In this document: positions 24,261 through 37,179 of the stretch, piece by piece | Position numbering within the stretch: position 1 is the stretch's first letter | Layout: every line of letters starts with the position of its first letter | DNA from: Trichoplax adhaerens | Lineage: Eukaryota; Placozoa; Uniplacotomia; Trichoplacea; Trichoplacidae | Assembly (NCBI RefSeq): GCF_000150275.1 | Contig: NW_002060946.1 | Span: 7,359,855-7,423,854, forward strand | Reading direction: 5' to 3' | Length of the DNA stretch: 64,000 nucleotides | Notes under the pieces: model-generated | What the model saw: the letters and a program-made list of their open reading frames with translations, nothing else | What the model was told of the DNA's origin: nothing | Databases searched by the model: none | Translations under genes and position numbers: made by a program

Positions 24261-27200
24261 GATATCTTATTAATTCAGTAAAAAATGACAGGACTATCTC
24301 CTTTCAATCATCTACCTAAGATTTAGATATAACGTAGTTAAAAGCTTATTTTTAGTAATACTATCACATCTCATCAATGTATTGTAAGAATAAGCTAAAA
24401 TTACCAACGCATGATTGATTTATAATATAATCATCACTTCTAATGACAGTATGACAAAAAATTCTTCATTATACCAAACTATAAAGTAATATCGATTAGC
24501 ATCTCAAGGTCTTAATATTTTCGTTGCTATTAAAAGCTACAAAACCATAGCGTAAGCATCGCAAATAAAAGAATTTATGAAAATCTTACAATCGAAGGTT
24601 CTCTTGAACTGTTAATATACAAACTTATAATTTTTAATTTTAATCTAAATGTTTATGCCGTATTAAATTATTTTAATAAAAATTTTAAATCTTCAATCAA
24701 AATATGAGGGCGTTGTCCTCCGTTGCTTGATAATACTCGCCACGTTATCAATATTTAATTTTACCTAAAACTAAAGTTAAAGTTATTAAGTAATACCAAG
24801 GTTTACTTTATTTCAAGCGTTTGGTGCCTCGGTTGTAATTTGGTATTAACTACTGTATATGCAGTATACTTTAACTTAGTTCTGTTACGAATACGTACGG
24901 ATATCATCCTGCTGTGCAACATAAGATAGGATAACCGTATTGGTACTTGTTATCATAAGAGAACTATATCCAGTAAGGTGATCTGGTTTATCTGTATTCA
25001 ACCAATAGCCGAAAGACTACATATCTATAACTGTGCTTATTATGCAAAGAAGCTCTCCAAGGTTTCTAGTGATGAGAGACTCTCTATGTAGCGAAGTTCG
25101 CGAGATTTCGATTGTGGAGTGCATTAGTGGTATATAACCTCATACATTGCTAAAAGTAGTTCTAATTCTATTTGGATAGAAGTTAATAAACGTAACTTGT
25201 GAAGATTACACAAGTATTACTTCATCCCTGAGTCTTTACCGGAGTACCTCGACGTCAAGTCACATTTACATAGATATACATCAAGGGCTACAATTATAAC
25301 AGCCTGTTATATTTAATAATGAGTTTACAGAATTACCTGTTATGAGCTTACTGAACAGTACTGTACACTCATAAAGTATAGTATTAGTAATACTCGTACA
25401 GTCTATATAACATAGTATTATTTCATTTCGCAAGTTAAAGTTAGACTTGTTTGTTTGCACTATGTTGCACCGATATATGATATACGATTATGCATATCGT
25501 ACAATACTGTATATCGATAGTATTACAGGATTATGAACCATGTATAAAGGGGAGATCTTGGTTAGGACTCTAGATTATGAGTTTAGTCTAGTAAGACCCC
25601 AGAGTTTGCGAAAGTGCACAGTTATAATTGTTCACTCGAAGTATAGAAACGGTATATAAAGGTAGGTACGGAAATTTAAATATGTTAAATGTCTAAATTA
25701 ATTGCGAGAAGAAAAGACAGAGTAACGTATCTGCATAAATTCCCTAGTAAACTGTCTTCTAATAATATCGCTAAATTTTTAACATAATCAGAAGCAAAAC
25801 TAGAATTTAAGCTATTTAGATTGTATTAAAAAAGAATTATATTAGTTGAAATAAATACATGTTGAATTAAAAAGAGTAATTTTGTTCAAAATGAAATGTC
25901 GTGCGCATTACGATCCAGCTAATTTAATCATAAATAAATACACAATATTATGGTTGTATTTTAAAGTGCATCAAAGTGCAAAATGAACTGTAATTTTCCA
26001 GTAAGTTTCACTGTATTAAATAAGTTGGAATATCTACTAGGCTGCTGTAAGACAGTGTAATACTGTATTCTAAGTTGATGATATATTTAGTAATATCTAC
26101 TGTAGTTATTGTGTTCAACGTGTGATAGATATTCTATTAGTTGCTTAAGTATTAAATATAGCTAGCTTAGTAACTGAATTTTGAAGAAGAGTGCTACAGT
26201 GCTCACACTAGAACTTCACATCTAAGGTATAAACTATCATGTATTTGAGATGTTAATACTGAAGTGTGTAGTAAGTAAGGTACTAAGATTGTTAACGCGG
26301 AAAAGTATATAAGCGAGTAGTTTAGTATGGTAACATAGTTATTTCTCGTTAGAGGTCCTCAGCTGATCGATTACGTAGTACTATTGTAAACGAGATTTTG
26401 TTCAATAAGTCTTAATTTTCGAAAGTCTTGAAGATTCTTGATTGATCAACCTTACAGCTGCAAAGAACTGTCTATCTTTAGCCTAATGTCAAATTTATTA
26501 GAGCAAAATCTGCAACTCAAGCAGTAAATGCTACAAATTGATTTAGATGTATTATTATTCCAATCAGGCCGCACTGTCATATCTAAATTTACTATTGTAC
26601 TAACTATTAATAACTAACGCTTTCATTTGAAGTATTACAATCATTTTTTCGCAATATTGAGTAACTTAATGTAATCTATTAATATATCAAGTTTTATTAA
26701 GAATGCCGCATGTACATCGTTATAGAAATACTACTATACTTATTATACTCATCGGTCCCGTCTATGAATAGAAACTTGTACAATCTGATAATATAACATA
26801 TTATTTTAACGATTTTTACTAAGCAAGTCAATATCATAGTCTTTATAGCGATATTCCCACTTAAGTTAATACTGTAGCTGATTTTGACGTGCAGTCAGTA
26901 TCGTTATTTTTAGTATTTTAATAACACGATAAGAATAGATTACTATTAAAATAGCATTAAATTTCTACTATCTTCAAAATATGTTAGCACAAAATAGCTG
27001 GAGCATTTTATTTATCATATAAAGCTCAAGAACTAAGATCCTAAAAAAGTTATGGTCTGTTTTTAGAGATGTTGATGCTCACAGTATTCAGTGTTACAAG
27101 TATAGGAAATGTCATGATTTATCGTTCTTGCAAGGAATTCAAAAGCTATCATAATTCAACAATACAACTTTATTTGAAAAATAAAAACTTTTAAACGATA

Positions 27201-28413
27201 TATACGACGTATAATGCTACCATACTACCTAACATCGTTGTAAACAATTTAGTTCATTCTATTATTGATCGTTTTGGGCGATTATGAATATATTTATCAT
27301 TAACCAATGATATATTATAAGATTAGCATACGCGTTTGTTAGTAATTTCTATAGAAATTAGCGAAAATGGGAATCGGAGAAAATTCAATTTTCATTTAAT
27401 AATCAGGGACTTTTCCTATTAGAAATTTGCAGTAATTGTCTCCAACATCTGGCTCTATCTAGTGTTACTTGACTACCGTTGAATGTCTTATGATCGGATA
27501 ACCTTCTGTCTAGTAGACCTACTGGAAAGATATTGGAATTCGAATTGTAACAAACCTGTCTTGTAAACTCTTTTTGATTGAATTGAACAAAAACATTGTG
27601 GCAACAGAATTTATTACTAATTTTTCATCAATTTGAGATACCGCGCACGGTAATAGCATACAAGGTTCTGGTAGAAAGGTACAATTTCTTATAACAATAA
27701 CGTCAGATCTTAAAAATCGAGAACTAAGAACTAAATCTAAAATTCTTACTACACAAAGATCGTGAACACGATTCTTAAGTTTACGTCAGTTGAACTTACT
27801 AGATACAGTATACGAAAAAGAATCTCGGATTAGCGTAACCTTCAAACAGGATGAAATCAACATGGATTTCTTATTATTTTTGAGCTATATCTAATTTACT
27901 CCAGCACAAATTTTGATAACAATAACTTATCTCACAGCCTTACTGTATAAATAAAGTAACTAATTAAAACCTGACTAATCTAAAAATATCAATATTTTAC
28001 GAAATATCATTTTATAAGCTTCGTAGAGCTGGTGGAACCAACAGTAATTACATTAATTACTGATCATCTGTTAAATTTATTCCAGCGATCTTATTATCGG
28101 AACAACAGTATTTACAAACTTATGCCACTAATGCTCTAAATGTTTCTCAAAAAAAGGATCTAAAACTAATAAAACCACTGTTAAGAATGCTTGTTATTCT
28201 GATCTATTCAACTATAGAAAAGCTAGTACCTTAAGGAACATTAAACACTAAAATTTAGCTATTACAGTTATACCCTACTCTATATTATAACAAAAATCTT
28301 TACCATCTAAAAAATATAACAAATTGATCAATTCCTAATATTATCCAAGAATCTATTAAGTCATAAAATCTTCAGTCTCGCTTCTTTGTTGACTAATTTT
28401 TAAAGGAATGCTT
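24261..28413. other. long intergenic stretch
   Basis: 4.1 kb without a supportable gene. Bases about 24860-25700 are slightly less AT-rich and carry several short inverted repeats (for example around 25470-25520), possibly a degraded transposon. I could not define ends. Confidence 0.3.
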
Positions 28414-29373
28414 TCAATCAGGTATGATTTGCTGGTGTTTAAATAAAGATATCGCGGCCGCTCGAAAAGTTTTATTGTATAGCATGTATATTATCGGATT
28501 TTGAATCAATGATAGATTGAGAATGATTGCACTCATAGTTATCCAGACAGCAATGGCCGGATTTTTAATAAGTAGTTCTGTTAAATGGATTTTTAAACTG
28601 CCAAAGATTAGCAGGTTAGTAGTCATTATGGTATTATTGATCATAAAGATTAGAGTAGCTATGATCATCATTTTGGTTGCATGAATTTGACGATTAGTAT
28701 GTGATGAACGATTTAAATTCGTGGCCTGTGATTTTGCTATTAGCCTAATCTTCCGAATAACGTGATAATATAAGTATGTGACTGTAATTAAGGGCAGCGG
28801 ATATGTTAATATCACTGCGAAGTAGCGAAAAATTAGGAGTGTGGTATCCGTATTACGGAATAATATTAAATCACAAGCGTAGTTATAGCTTAGATTAGCC
28901 TTTATCAAGAAAATCACAGGAATCGCTGACGTACAGCTAACAATCCAAATAGCAATAATAACCATAATTAGAAATGTAGGTTTCTGCAATGATGATTTCT
29001 TGTTATGTTCAGCCATAATAGTAATGTAGCGGTCGATACTGATTACTGTAAATGAAAGTGCTGAAATTAAAGAGGAGCAATTATATCCGTAATAGTTCCA
29101 TTGACATAAAATTGTATAATCCGATTCAGTAAGTAATGACATCTGCAGTTGTAAAACGTTAAACATGCTGTAAAAAGCAGTAAATAACTGTCCTAAGATA
29201 TCAGAAACAGCCATATTAGCAGATAAGATATATGAAGGTGTATGAAAATTCTTAGTGTTGTATATGGTCGCTAAAAGAACACAATTAGCAAATATTCCTG
29301 CTAAAGATATCGGGATGATAGCAATATTTCCTAAATATGTCGACGAAAAATTTGGTGATCTGCTTTGATTCAT
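28414..29373 (-). CDS. rhodopsin-like (class A) GPCR, intronless
   Basis: Single-exon receptor of 319 residues. The open frame extends ten codons further upstream but begins with TTG, so the ATG at 29373 is taken as start. Class A landmarks: Asn30 in TM1, Asp58 in TM2, Cys90 before TM3 and Cys167 in loop 2, D-R-Y at 114-116, and N-P-I-I-Y at 292-296 (canonical here). An N-glycosylation site N-F-S is near residue 8. It shares K-N-F-H-T-P-S-Y-I-L-S after TM1 and I-H-A-T-K-M-M-I-I-A-T at TM6 with the receptors on either side. Tandem paralogue of the 19763-20773 gene; ligand unknown. Confidence 0.9.
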   Translation of the reverse strand: MNQSRSPNFSSTYLGNIAIIPISLAGIFANCVLLATIYNTKNFHTPSYILSANMAVSDILGQLFTAFYSMFNVLQLQMSLLTESDYTILCQWNYYGYNCSSLISALSFTVISIDRYITIMAEHNKKSSLQKPTFLIMVIIAIWIVSCTSAIPVIFLIKANLSYNYACDLILFRNTDTTLLIFRYFAVILTYPLPLITVTYLYYHVIRKIRLIAKSQATNLNRSSHTNRQIHATKMMIIATLIFMINNTIMTTNLLIFGSLKIHLTELLIKNPAIAVWITMSAIILNLSLIQNPIIYMLYNKTFRAAAISLFKHQQIIPD

Positions 29374-30863
29374 ATCGAATAAACTATGCACATTTAACTG
29401 CAAAGCTTTTAGGAATTATTTACAATATTCAGGACGCAAAGTGTCTACCATTCCTGGTTATATTATTAATAGGGTCGAAGGCAGCTTCCAGTTCACTTCT
29501 ACGCATGTAATAGCTGGGCTTCATCTCAATCTATTTACCGATTTAATGACTATGTGAGTCTTTGGGTAGCAATTCTCGAACTATAATTCCTAAATCTTTT
29601 TGAGCCTTTTATAATGGTTGTTTAAATATTCTTGTTTGATTGGTGAAAATTTTACCAATAAAGATAACAAGAGAATCAACTCATTGACTTATAACAACTG
29701 TTATAGCTATAATTTCAAACAAATAACTGCCAACATTTCCCAGGAAGTTAATCACAAGCAGAGCATTGTCAAGTTTATTCAAGATATGAAGAATTGAAAT
29801 CGTTTCATTAATTAAGATTCTGAAATTAATTAGGAGCATAAAAGAATTTAGTTTACGTGATATTTGGGCAACTGTCGAAGTTTTCTATTAAGTAATTAAG
29901 CCTAATTTCCTTCGCTATTGGCAATTTAATTTTCTACATATGGTACTCATATTTATTATACATTTTCGTGTACATATCTACATTTCATCAAACTGAAACT
30001 TAAATTTACAATCATACAAGATATTATCAGACTTACATGATAATTATTATGCGGTAAATAAATCTGCGTTGGGTATGAGTGTTCCTTTAAGCACGTTTAC
30101 ATATTTTACAGCGAAGTATCTAATTCATAAATTTAAGTATAGCATATGCTAATATTTTATTAATAAAAAATTTCTTGACATCAATTTTATTTGTTTCTCA
30201 GTTATTGACGGCAGCCCATAATGAACATTTATGAGGTTAGCGTTTTAGCAGCTAGTAATTACATACCGTTTATCTCAATAAAAGTTATTTAGAATAAGTT
30301 CACATTCAGTCGAGAATTGATTTTAGCACTATGAATATTTCTTTGGGTAAAAATATTATACGAGTATAATTTTACGCTATACATCATTTATTATACCACC
30401 TTACTCAATGGGATGTATTCCAGCTTATAAATTGTAATTTATGTTTAATTCAATATTCCATTAGCTAACGTATTATTGTCTCAATGGAAAACTTGTGATA
30501 CCTTAGCTAACGTTTATTATACACAGTGGTAGCACGTATCTTTAGCGTGTGACAAACCCTGCTTTTCTTTACTAATGGATCAGTTAATATCGAATAAATT
30601 TTCTAATAAACTATAATTCGCGTTTGAGGATTACAAGATTAAGATGATCTCTTAGAAAAATTTAAGAAGAGGAATATCTTCTCATTTCTTGATTACGGAT
30701 GTATTCAACGATCTGTATTTGCTAGAGTATTTGTCTGGCTATCTAATAGGATGCTTTAATACATACCAAAACGTGCATTTTCCTATCTACTAACGTAATA
30801 TAATACTATCATATTGCATTTAAACAATCAAGAAATTTGTGAAAAATAAATCACAAATCAGTA
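29374..30863. other. intergenic within GPCR array
   Basis: Spacer between two receptor loci; no coding or repeat signal that I can support. Confidence 0.35.
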
Positions 30864-31853
30864 TTAAGGTCTCTTGCAAATCCGTAAGAAATGTTGACGA
30901 AAGCTACGATTGTAAACGAAAAATAGAAGAGGGTTTTGGAAAGATGTCGATGTTACGAGTATATTTATTGTCATAAGGAAGGCTATAACAAGTGAATTTC
31001 TAGAGGCTACCTCCAGGATTGGTATATTTGATGTGCCAAGCAATAAAGATAGAATATAAAATGGTAGCGTACATAACATGTATATTATGGTAGCCAGGAT
31101 CATCATTTTGGTAGCTCGGATTTGAGGATGATGATTTGACTCGCCTTGTGCATTAGTATGCTGAAGCATCGTTGAAGAATTTATTCGTTTAATGACATGA
31201 TAGTAACAATATATTGCAATTACTAATGGAATAGGAAATGATATTATGTTATGAATATATAGAGCAATTGCAGCTGCTTGAGAAACATTATTAATATTTT
31301 AGAAACTGCATAAGAAGTAAATTTCTTTACTAGATTGAATCATAGAAATAACAGGAATACTAAAGCAAAGTCCAATGATCCAAAAGACAGCTATAGTCGC
31401 AGATAATATTTTTACTTTTTGAAATGGCGAGCCCGAACTTTTCTTTCCAGTAATTGTCAAATGTCTATCAATACTTATGGTCCTAAATGATAAAGAGGAT
31501 ATTGTAAGTGATGCTACAAAGCCGTATAAATTTCCTTGACAAATAATTTGGAAGCTAGATAAATTAAAACTAGCATTTCTTAATTGAATCGCATTAAATA
31601 TGGTGTAAATAAATGCGAAAATTAAGATCATGATATCTGAGATTGCCATATTTACCGATAAAATATACGACGGTGTATGAAACTTCTTTGTTCTATAGAT
31701 AGGAATAATCAATTGAATATTGATGATAATTCCAAATATATGAATCGAGCCTAAAATAGCGGGAGTAACTACCGATCCAGTGATTAATTGCGTTAGATTT
31801 AAAGGGAGCCTTGTAGCAGTGTTGTTAACTTGCACTAAATTTTTATCCGCCAT
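30864..31853 (-). pseudogene. class A GPCR with one in-frame stop
   Basis: A full-length receptor frame of 330 codons (ATG at 31853) is interrupted by a single TAA at 31299-31301, codon 185, just after the conserved loop-2 Cys. Both halves are in the same frame, so there is one nonsense change and no frameshift. The N-terminal half has TM1-TM4, the shared K-F-H-T-P-S-Y-I-L-S block, Asp73 in TM2, Cys105, and D-R-H in place of D-R-Y at 129-131. The C-terminal half has TM5-TM7 with I-R-A-T-K-M-M-I-L-A-T and N-P-L-L-F-F. Everything else is intact, so this is a very recent pseudogene, a segregating null allele, or a sequencing error. Confidence 0.8.
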
Positions 31854-34800
31854 TCTGCAATTTGTGAAAATATTCCAAGTTTGAGTTTATTTTTGGGTGC
31901 TTACTTTAATGCAGTTTGCAATTAAAAATGCTACGGTACACGAAACATTATATGCATTTAAATTATGTTCTCGTTCTCTTGCAACGTTTTTAAATACAAC
32001 TAGAGTTTAAGTTAAAGATTTGAAGCCAATTACCGCCATAATAACTTAATTGAGATTGTTTACACTTAGAACACCTGCCATTTTTAAATTTAATTATAGG
32101 TATCACAATATCAAATTTAATGACATTATGATGCTTTAAATTTGAAAAAATTAAAAATAATTAACTGCTATCGATATGATATTTATTATACAGCATAAGC
32201 TATGTTGAAGTAATAGGATATTTTTTATTCAAATATTGTTCAGTGGAGTGAAATCAATTAATGTCACGACAGTAATAATTAAAAGTCCTTAGGCATTGTA
32301 ATCTCATAGATTATATTTATTGGGAGTAAATGGTCCATATCTTTAATATTATAAAAATAACATTTCTACCATATCTGATATTCATGAAATTAACGGTATT
32401 TTTATGTTTTATTGCATTTAGATATTTAAGTAATTCTAGTATTTTTTAATTCTATAAAATACTTCTTATTTAAAATTAAGACAAGTCATGATTATTCAGG
32501 AATTGGATATTGGTTGAATGTATTCATTGTAATCGGGATAAATTTTTTTGTCAAAAAGATTGTGTAGGTGAATGGACTGAAGTTTAAATTAACATAGATT
32601 AAGCATATTATGCTCTATGTGATCGGAATGCTATATGCTACGGTAATAGATCGAATAAAATTCAGTATTACAGATATCAGCATTTTTAAGAGCTTTGATC
32701 TAGATTACAGTTTACCTATTACGATTACCTATCCTAAGGGCGTAGAAAAAGTACTATAGATATTAGCTAGTAGTACTGCTTGGAAATTTTAATTCAAATC
32801 AATTCATTAATATAGTTATTTAATTCTGTACTTCCGTTTCGTGATCTTAAATGATGATATCATTATTATTAGTTGCCAATACATTTTGTTTAAGATAAAT
32901 TTACTAGTCTTGATCAAACACTTGCTAAAGGCATAGTTTGTCTAAAGTTTTCTACAGACTTTTTGCGGCACCTTTAAATGAAAGAGAAGCGAACAACAAA
33001 GTTCAGTTACAGAAAGTAAATCTGAATTTAGATATTCTAGATGCTCTTTCTATTTATATCTAGTGAATTTTGCTCTTGGTAGTTGATATTTAGTGAAATT
33101 TAGTAATACTGTACTAATGTAATTTGATTCAACATGAGACCTGAAAGTAAAAAGCATTAGCAGATGGGGCTTATTTAAATTATTTGATGACTATAGCTCT
33201 TTATGTCAGCCTTTAATTAGCTATCTATTTACATGCATTCCTTCATTCTGAAAACGAATATTGCTGACTCAAGAAAGTCTTTATTTCAAATACGTTACTG
33301 AGGAAATTTGCATGTAAACATAGAAATAAGCCATAAAAGCTGTTCTGTTTTGCTATATCTTAATATTCATGGTTAGCAAAATATAACGAGATAACGTCGT
33401 TACTTTGCAATCATGTTCAGGATATAAAGCATTCATGTAATTGTGGTTAATAATAGAATCTCTAGTTTACAGAGCGGGAAGTTTTTGGGACTTTCATATT
33501 TCCCTTTTCATTTACTAATTAACGACATTACTCCAGAAAATGTGAACTTAATGTAGTGCTGTAGTTATCAGTAACTAATATTTATATGGATTTTCTAAGA
33601 AGGAACTCATTTTTCAATAAAATTAGGGCTCAGTTTTATCTGTGAGAGACTAGTAGTATTATGGTAGTCGTGATTTTGTTATGCGTTGTTATATATTGTA
33701 CTGGCATACTAGTACCTTAGATATTCTGTAACTCGTGTACTATCTACGGTACGTCTTAAATTGGCTCTGGCTTATAAAACTGAAATGCTATTGTGCTAAA
33801 TAATGCTAATATGTTGATATTGGTTATATATTATACGCATGGTCAATGCATATATATTCTGTAACAACTGACGTTATGGAGGTTTTCATTCAATCTAATT
33901 CTCGAGTAAGGAAGAGCTTGTCTTAGTCAGTCATCAGGCTGCAATTTAAATCACTGATTATATCCGAAGATATATATAGTGTTGTAGGAAAACTAGATTA
34001 CGTTAAGCCCCGGGTAAATAAGATAGTAGATTGGCGGAGTTAGAGGCACTCTATTAGGTGTTATAAGCCGAGCAGATTATTAGTGGATAGTGCTAGGGAT
34101 GTTAGTCGTACAGTTAAGTGGGACTGCATGGTGCCTCGATAAGCAGCACCAGCACGTTTCAGTAAATCACCTATGATTGGCCCAAGGTAATGGATGACGA
34201 TCATACGTAGCTTGGGGTCTTGCATTCGCAAGAACCATATTAAAAATCAACTAGAATAAGGAGTAGCATACGTTAAGGGCTAAAATTCCCTTGTGTGACT
34301 AGATACTGTAGGATTGGAAATAGCACTGATCATAAGTATGCAGTCGAATAACGTCTGAATACCCATTAGTAAAATATAGGTAATTTTAATGTTTGAGCAT
34401 CATCGCACGTTGATTAATAATGTATCGTGAACTGCCGCTCTAATATAATAGGAGTACCAATAATTCCCAACGGCAGACGATTAGTAAACCAAATTTCAAC
34501 AACTGCTCTCCTTGCCGATAGGTGATCATCCACAGTTAGAGTGGTATTATAGCTAGATGTCGGAAAGACAAATCAGACAGTAGACTCGTAGTATTAGCTT
34601 CTATAGCGAGACATTCGATTTGTTGCCTTTGCTCAAGTAAATTTTTAAGTTTTTAATAATTGACCTAGTTAAATTTGTTTACTGGCTCTTAAAATTTTTA
34701 CATAGTAGTATTTTCTCCACCGTAATGTTAAAATTTAATAGCATCAAACAGCTTAGTAACAAAACCTGTTCTACTGACTGTAATAAAAGTGTAAATCACA

Positions 34801-35754
34801 GAAGTAATTTTATAATAACAGATTTATTACTAATTCTCGATTCAGATATTAATAGAATAACAACCTCTGATAGACAAGGAAAACTTCCTATAACAGCAGA
34901 TCTTAAAAAGAAGGGCTAAAAACAACAATGACAGAAAAGCGTAGCTGCTTAAATACGTTTTCTAACTTGTTTACACATAACAACACAAGCTTATTGTTTA
35001 AAATCTATCTTATCAAGGAAGATAATCGAACGCATTCGCTGTGGAGGTCTTACTAGGTAATTTAGTAAACAAGGAATTAATGAAAAGGGCTTGAATAGTT
35101 AGCGACTTCTGTTAGAGTTTACTTGTTATTGTTACGAAAATATTCTTCCCTGACGCACTTAAGATAATTGATCCTATCATTATCGGTGATTTTTTAGTGA
35201 AATGTATAGTGACATCAGGTCATCAAAAGCAAAAAAAGTCAGGATTCTTTTTGTTCATATAGTCGACCAAGAAAACCCTTGCAGATCACCCAAAAATAAT
35301 GCTTCTGAATTTCGTATAAGCTATCTTTTCTGTTTTAATTGTTACGATATAGAAAAAGCATTGTTTGCTTTTCCTACAATATACTTAGAATAATACGAAG
35401 CGTTTATCTCCAAAGGGTTAAAGTATAAATAAGACTGTTTAGAAATTATTGTCGTAAAGGCTTATTAAATTTTCAACAACCATAACTGGTAATTTGAAAA
35501 CATGTCGATTGTATTAAAGAATTCACTATTAACTGTACTACCGTAAAGTGATGAAACATATTCTATATTCAGATAATTTTTAATCGCAGATTAGCCAAAT
35601 TAGAGAGTGTTAATTGTAATTTCGAAGATAATTTAAATTTATTGCCAATAGTATGTTACAATAAATTTATTTAAAAGTTGAATGTTATTAGTAATGATCG
35701 AATTTCAATATTTCTTGCTCTAGATTTAAGTTATACTAGCTTTATTTCGGAAAC
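31854..35754. other. intergenic between GPCR array and cationic-peptide cluster
   Basis: 3.9 kb without supportable genes. Two 60-65 residue frames (34725-34919 and 35202-35393) have no motif, no signal peptide and no relatives in the window, and are not called. Confidence 0.35.
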
Positions 35755-35964
35755 ATGGATTTCAGAATCAGATTGCTGATAGTAGCGTGTGCCTTATTTA
35801 TGATAAGTGCGAGTGTAAGCGCCGATAAAGATATCTCTGAGTTAATAGAAGAGGAAGAAAGCAATGCAAAAGAATTTGAACCAGAAGAAGATCGAGGTGA
35901 TGATGTTCAATTTTTGATGGATCGAGAAACTTTTGATTCTGAGATAAAAAGTGCAGAAGATAAG
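35755..35964 (+). CDS. locus 1 exon 1: signal peptide and acidic propiece
   Basis: 70 codons ending phase 0 at AAG|gtcaga. It is the most diverged exon 1 of the cluster, but the order hydrophobic leader, Asp at the mature start, then Glu-rich propiece is the same. A candidate 5' splice acceptor (ttatactag) lies at about 35724-35740, just upstream of the ATG. Confidence 0.7.
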
Positions 35965-36437
35965 GTCAGAGAAGTCTTCGATACTTTGTGTCCATAATAA
36001 AATGCATCTGCTAGTAACGTGTTGCTAAGGGTTTAAGATTATTTTGTGACGACCTTAGCTTATGATAGACTTTTTCCTTTTATTATATTGCTTATATATT
36101 CGTCGTTTTTGATTTGCAATGCATTTTAGCTATCCTTATAATCTTAATATTTATCTTTTAATAAATCCTAATACGTCTTTTGTTATTTTACATCTACACC
36201 ATTAATAATATTTGTAAATGGTTTATGCGTAGAAATTGTGGGGTCGGCGTCGTCGCCGTCGACTACGACTATCTGGTATTGCACCTGAAGGGAAATCACA
36301 GGTAAGTTTTCAGTTTTAAATTTGCAAAATTACTTTGTCCTATGTTGGGATATAATCATTTTTTTATCTACTATATTAAGTTTTGGGGACGTCGTCGCCG
36401 TAGACGACCGAATCGCCCTAGTCCTGGTAAATCTATG
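35755..36437 (+). CDS. locus 1: secreted cationic Trp/Arg peptide precursor
   Basis: Exons: 35755-35964 (signal peptide plus acidic propiece), 36233-36301 and 36381-36437 (cationic units), with a possible last exon at 36502-36531. All are phase 0. Residues 1-23 form a signal peptide (hydrophobic core L-L-I-V-A-C-A-L-F-M, cleavage after A-S-V-S-A). Residues 24-70 hold 20 Asp/Glu against 6 Lys/Arg (net about -14). The two units are K-L-W-G-R6-L-R-L and F-W-G-R6-P-N-R, about +8 each. The unspliced frame would run on to a stop at 35997, but AAG|gtcaga is a usable donor at the position where exon 1 ends in the sister genes. No known family is recognised; the design is that of an anionic-pro/cationic-mature host-defence peptide precursor. 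The terminal exon is uncertain: if the last donor is not used, a stop follows ten codons later. Confidence 0.7.
36233..36301 (+). CDS. locus 1 cationic exon A
   Basis: 69 nt, 23 codons, bordered by tag| and CAG|gtaagt. Encodes K-L-W-G, six Arg (CGG CGT CGT CGC CGT CGA), then L-R-L-S-G-I-A-P-E-G-K-S-Q. Trp at position 3 and the Gly before the Arg run match the W-G-R units of locus 5. Confidence 0.7.
36381..36437 (+). CDS. locus 1 cationic exon B
   Basis: 57 nt, 19 codons, acceptor ttaag| and donor ATG|gtaagc. Encodes F-W-G, six Arg, then P-N-R-P-S-P-G-K-S-M. Same W-G-R6 core as exon A with a Pro-rich tail in place of the aromatic one. Confidence 0.65.
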
Positions 36438-36501
36438 GTAAGCTACAAAATTATTTCCAGATCTTATTAAGATTTAAATTATAATTATCATGAACCTATA
36501 G

Positions 36502-36531
36502 ACGAAAATGTCACCTAGATGTAGAAAATAA
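36502..36531 (+). CDS. locus 1 possible terminal exon
   Basis: After a 64-base intron, acceptor ctatag| opens a phase-0 run of nine codons (T-K-M-S-P-R-C-R-K) and a TAA. Basic, but without Trp. The intron is much shorter than others in the cluster and the acceptor lacks a clear pyrimidine tract. Confidence 0.3.
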   Translation, partial: TKMSPRCRK

Positions 36532-36539
36532 GAAATTGT

Positions 36540-37179
36540 TATTTTTATATGTTCATATTGGAATACATGCGGAGTTTGTAATTCAAAGTCTCTACTGGAC
36601 AATTAATAGCTAAATTGTAGCTTAGTCATCGTCTATTCTTAACTTTAACTTGAATCTGAGCTTCTCTTATCAATTAGCTATTTATTATTTTAAAAACTTT
36701 GTTCGTTATCAACCGTTAATTACACCTCAACGTTTATTTTGATAATTTACAAGCTTTACTGTTTGAACTCATTATCTTTAAATTAGCTCATCCCAAGAAA
36801 GTGTATTGTAGTATTTAAAAGATGTTATAGTAACAAAACATTCTATATCGATAATGCTTAATAACGAACTTTAGCTCATGCTTCCACATACTGAGACGTC
36901 GAAATGTATATTTGAGTGGTAAAGTAATCTAGATACTTACCACATTAAACATGTGATGTATTTGCTCTAGTAGAGGTAAATCTTGATTTAACTGATACTT
37001 AATTTTGCGTTTAATTATATAGGAATGGTAAATAATCTATGTTTTGAGAAGACAGAATCCGCCATTTTGATTCTTTTAGTTAGAAAATTTGTCTTGTTGA
37101 GTTTATGCGAAGAGTAAACACTAGGTTTTCTTCATGGAAAAATATCCTTAGTAACCGACGGTCTGCCATTACGAAGATG
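36540..37179. other. 3' flank of locus 1, nothing recognised
   Basis: Non-coding up to the left border of duplicated block A. Confidence 0.3.

Noticed and set aside
34725-35393. Short frames of 60-65 residues between the receptor array and locus 1
   Set aside because: No motif, leader, paralogue or splice context; expected by chance in AT-rich sequence of this length.
36233-36437. Arg-rich exons as a nuclear protein, protamine or SR-type protein
   Set aside because: Exon 1 of every locus is a secretory leader and the propiece is acidic, which fits secretion rather than nuclear import.
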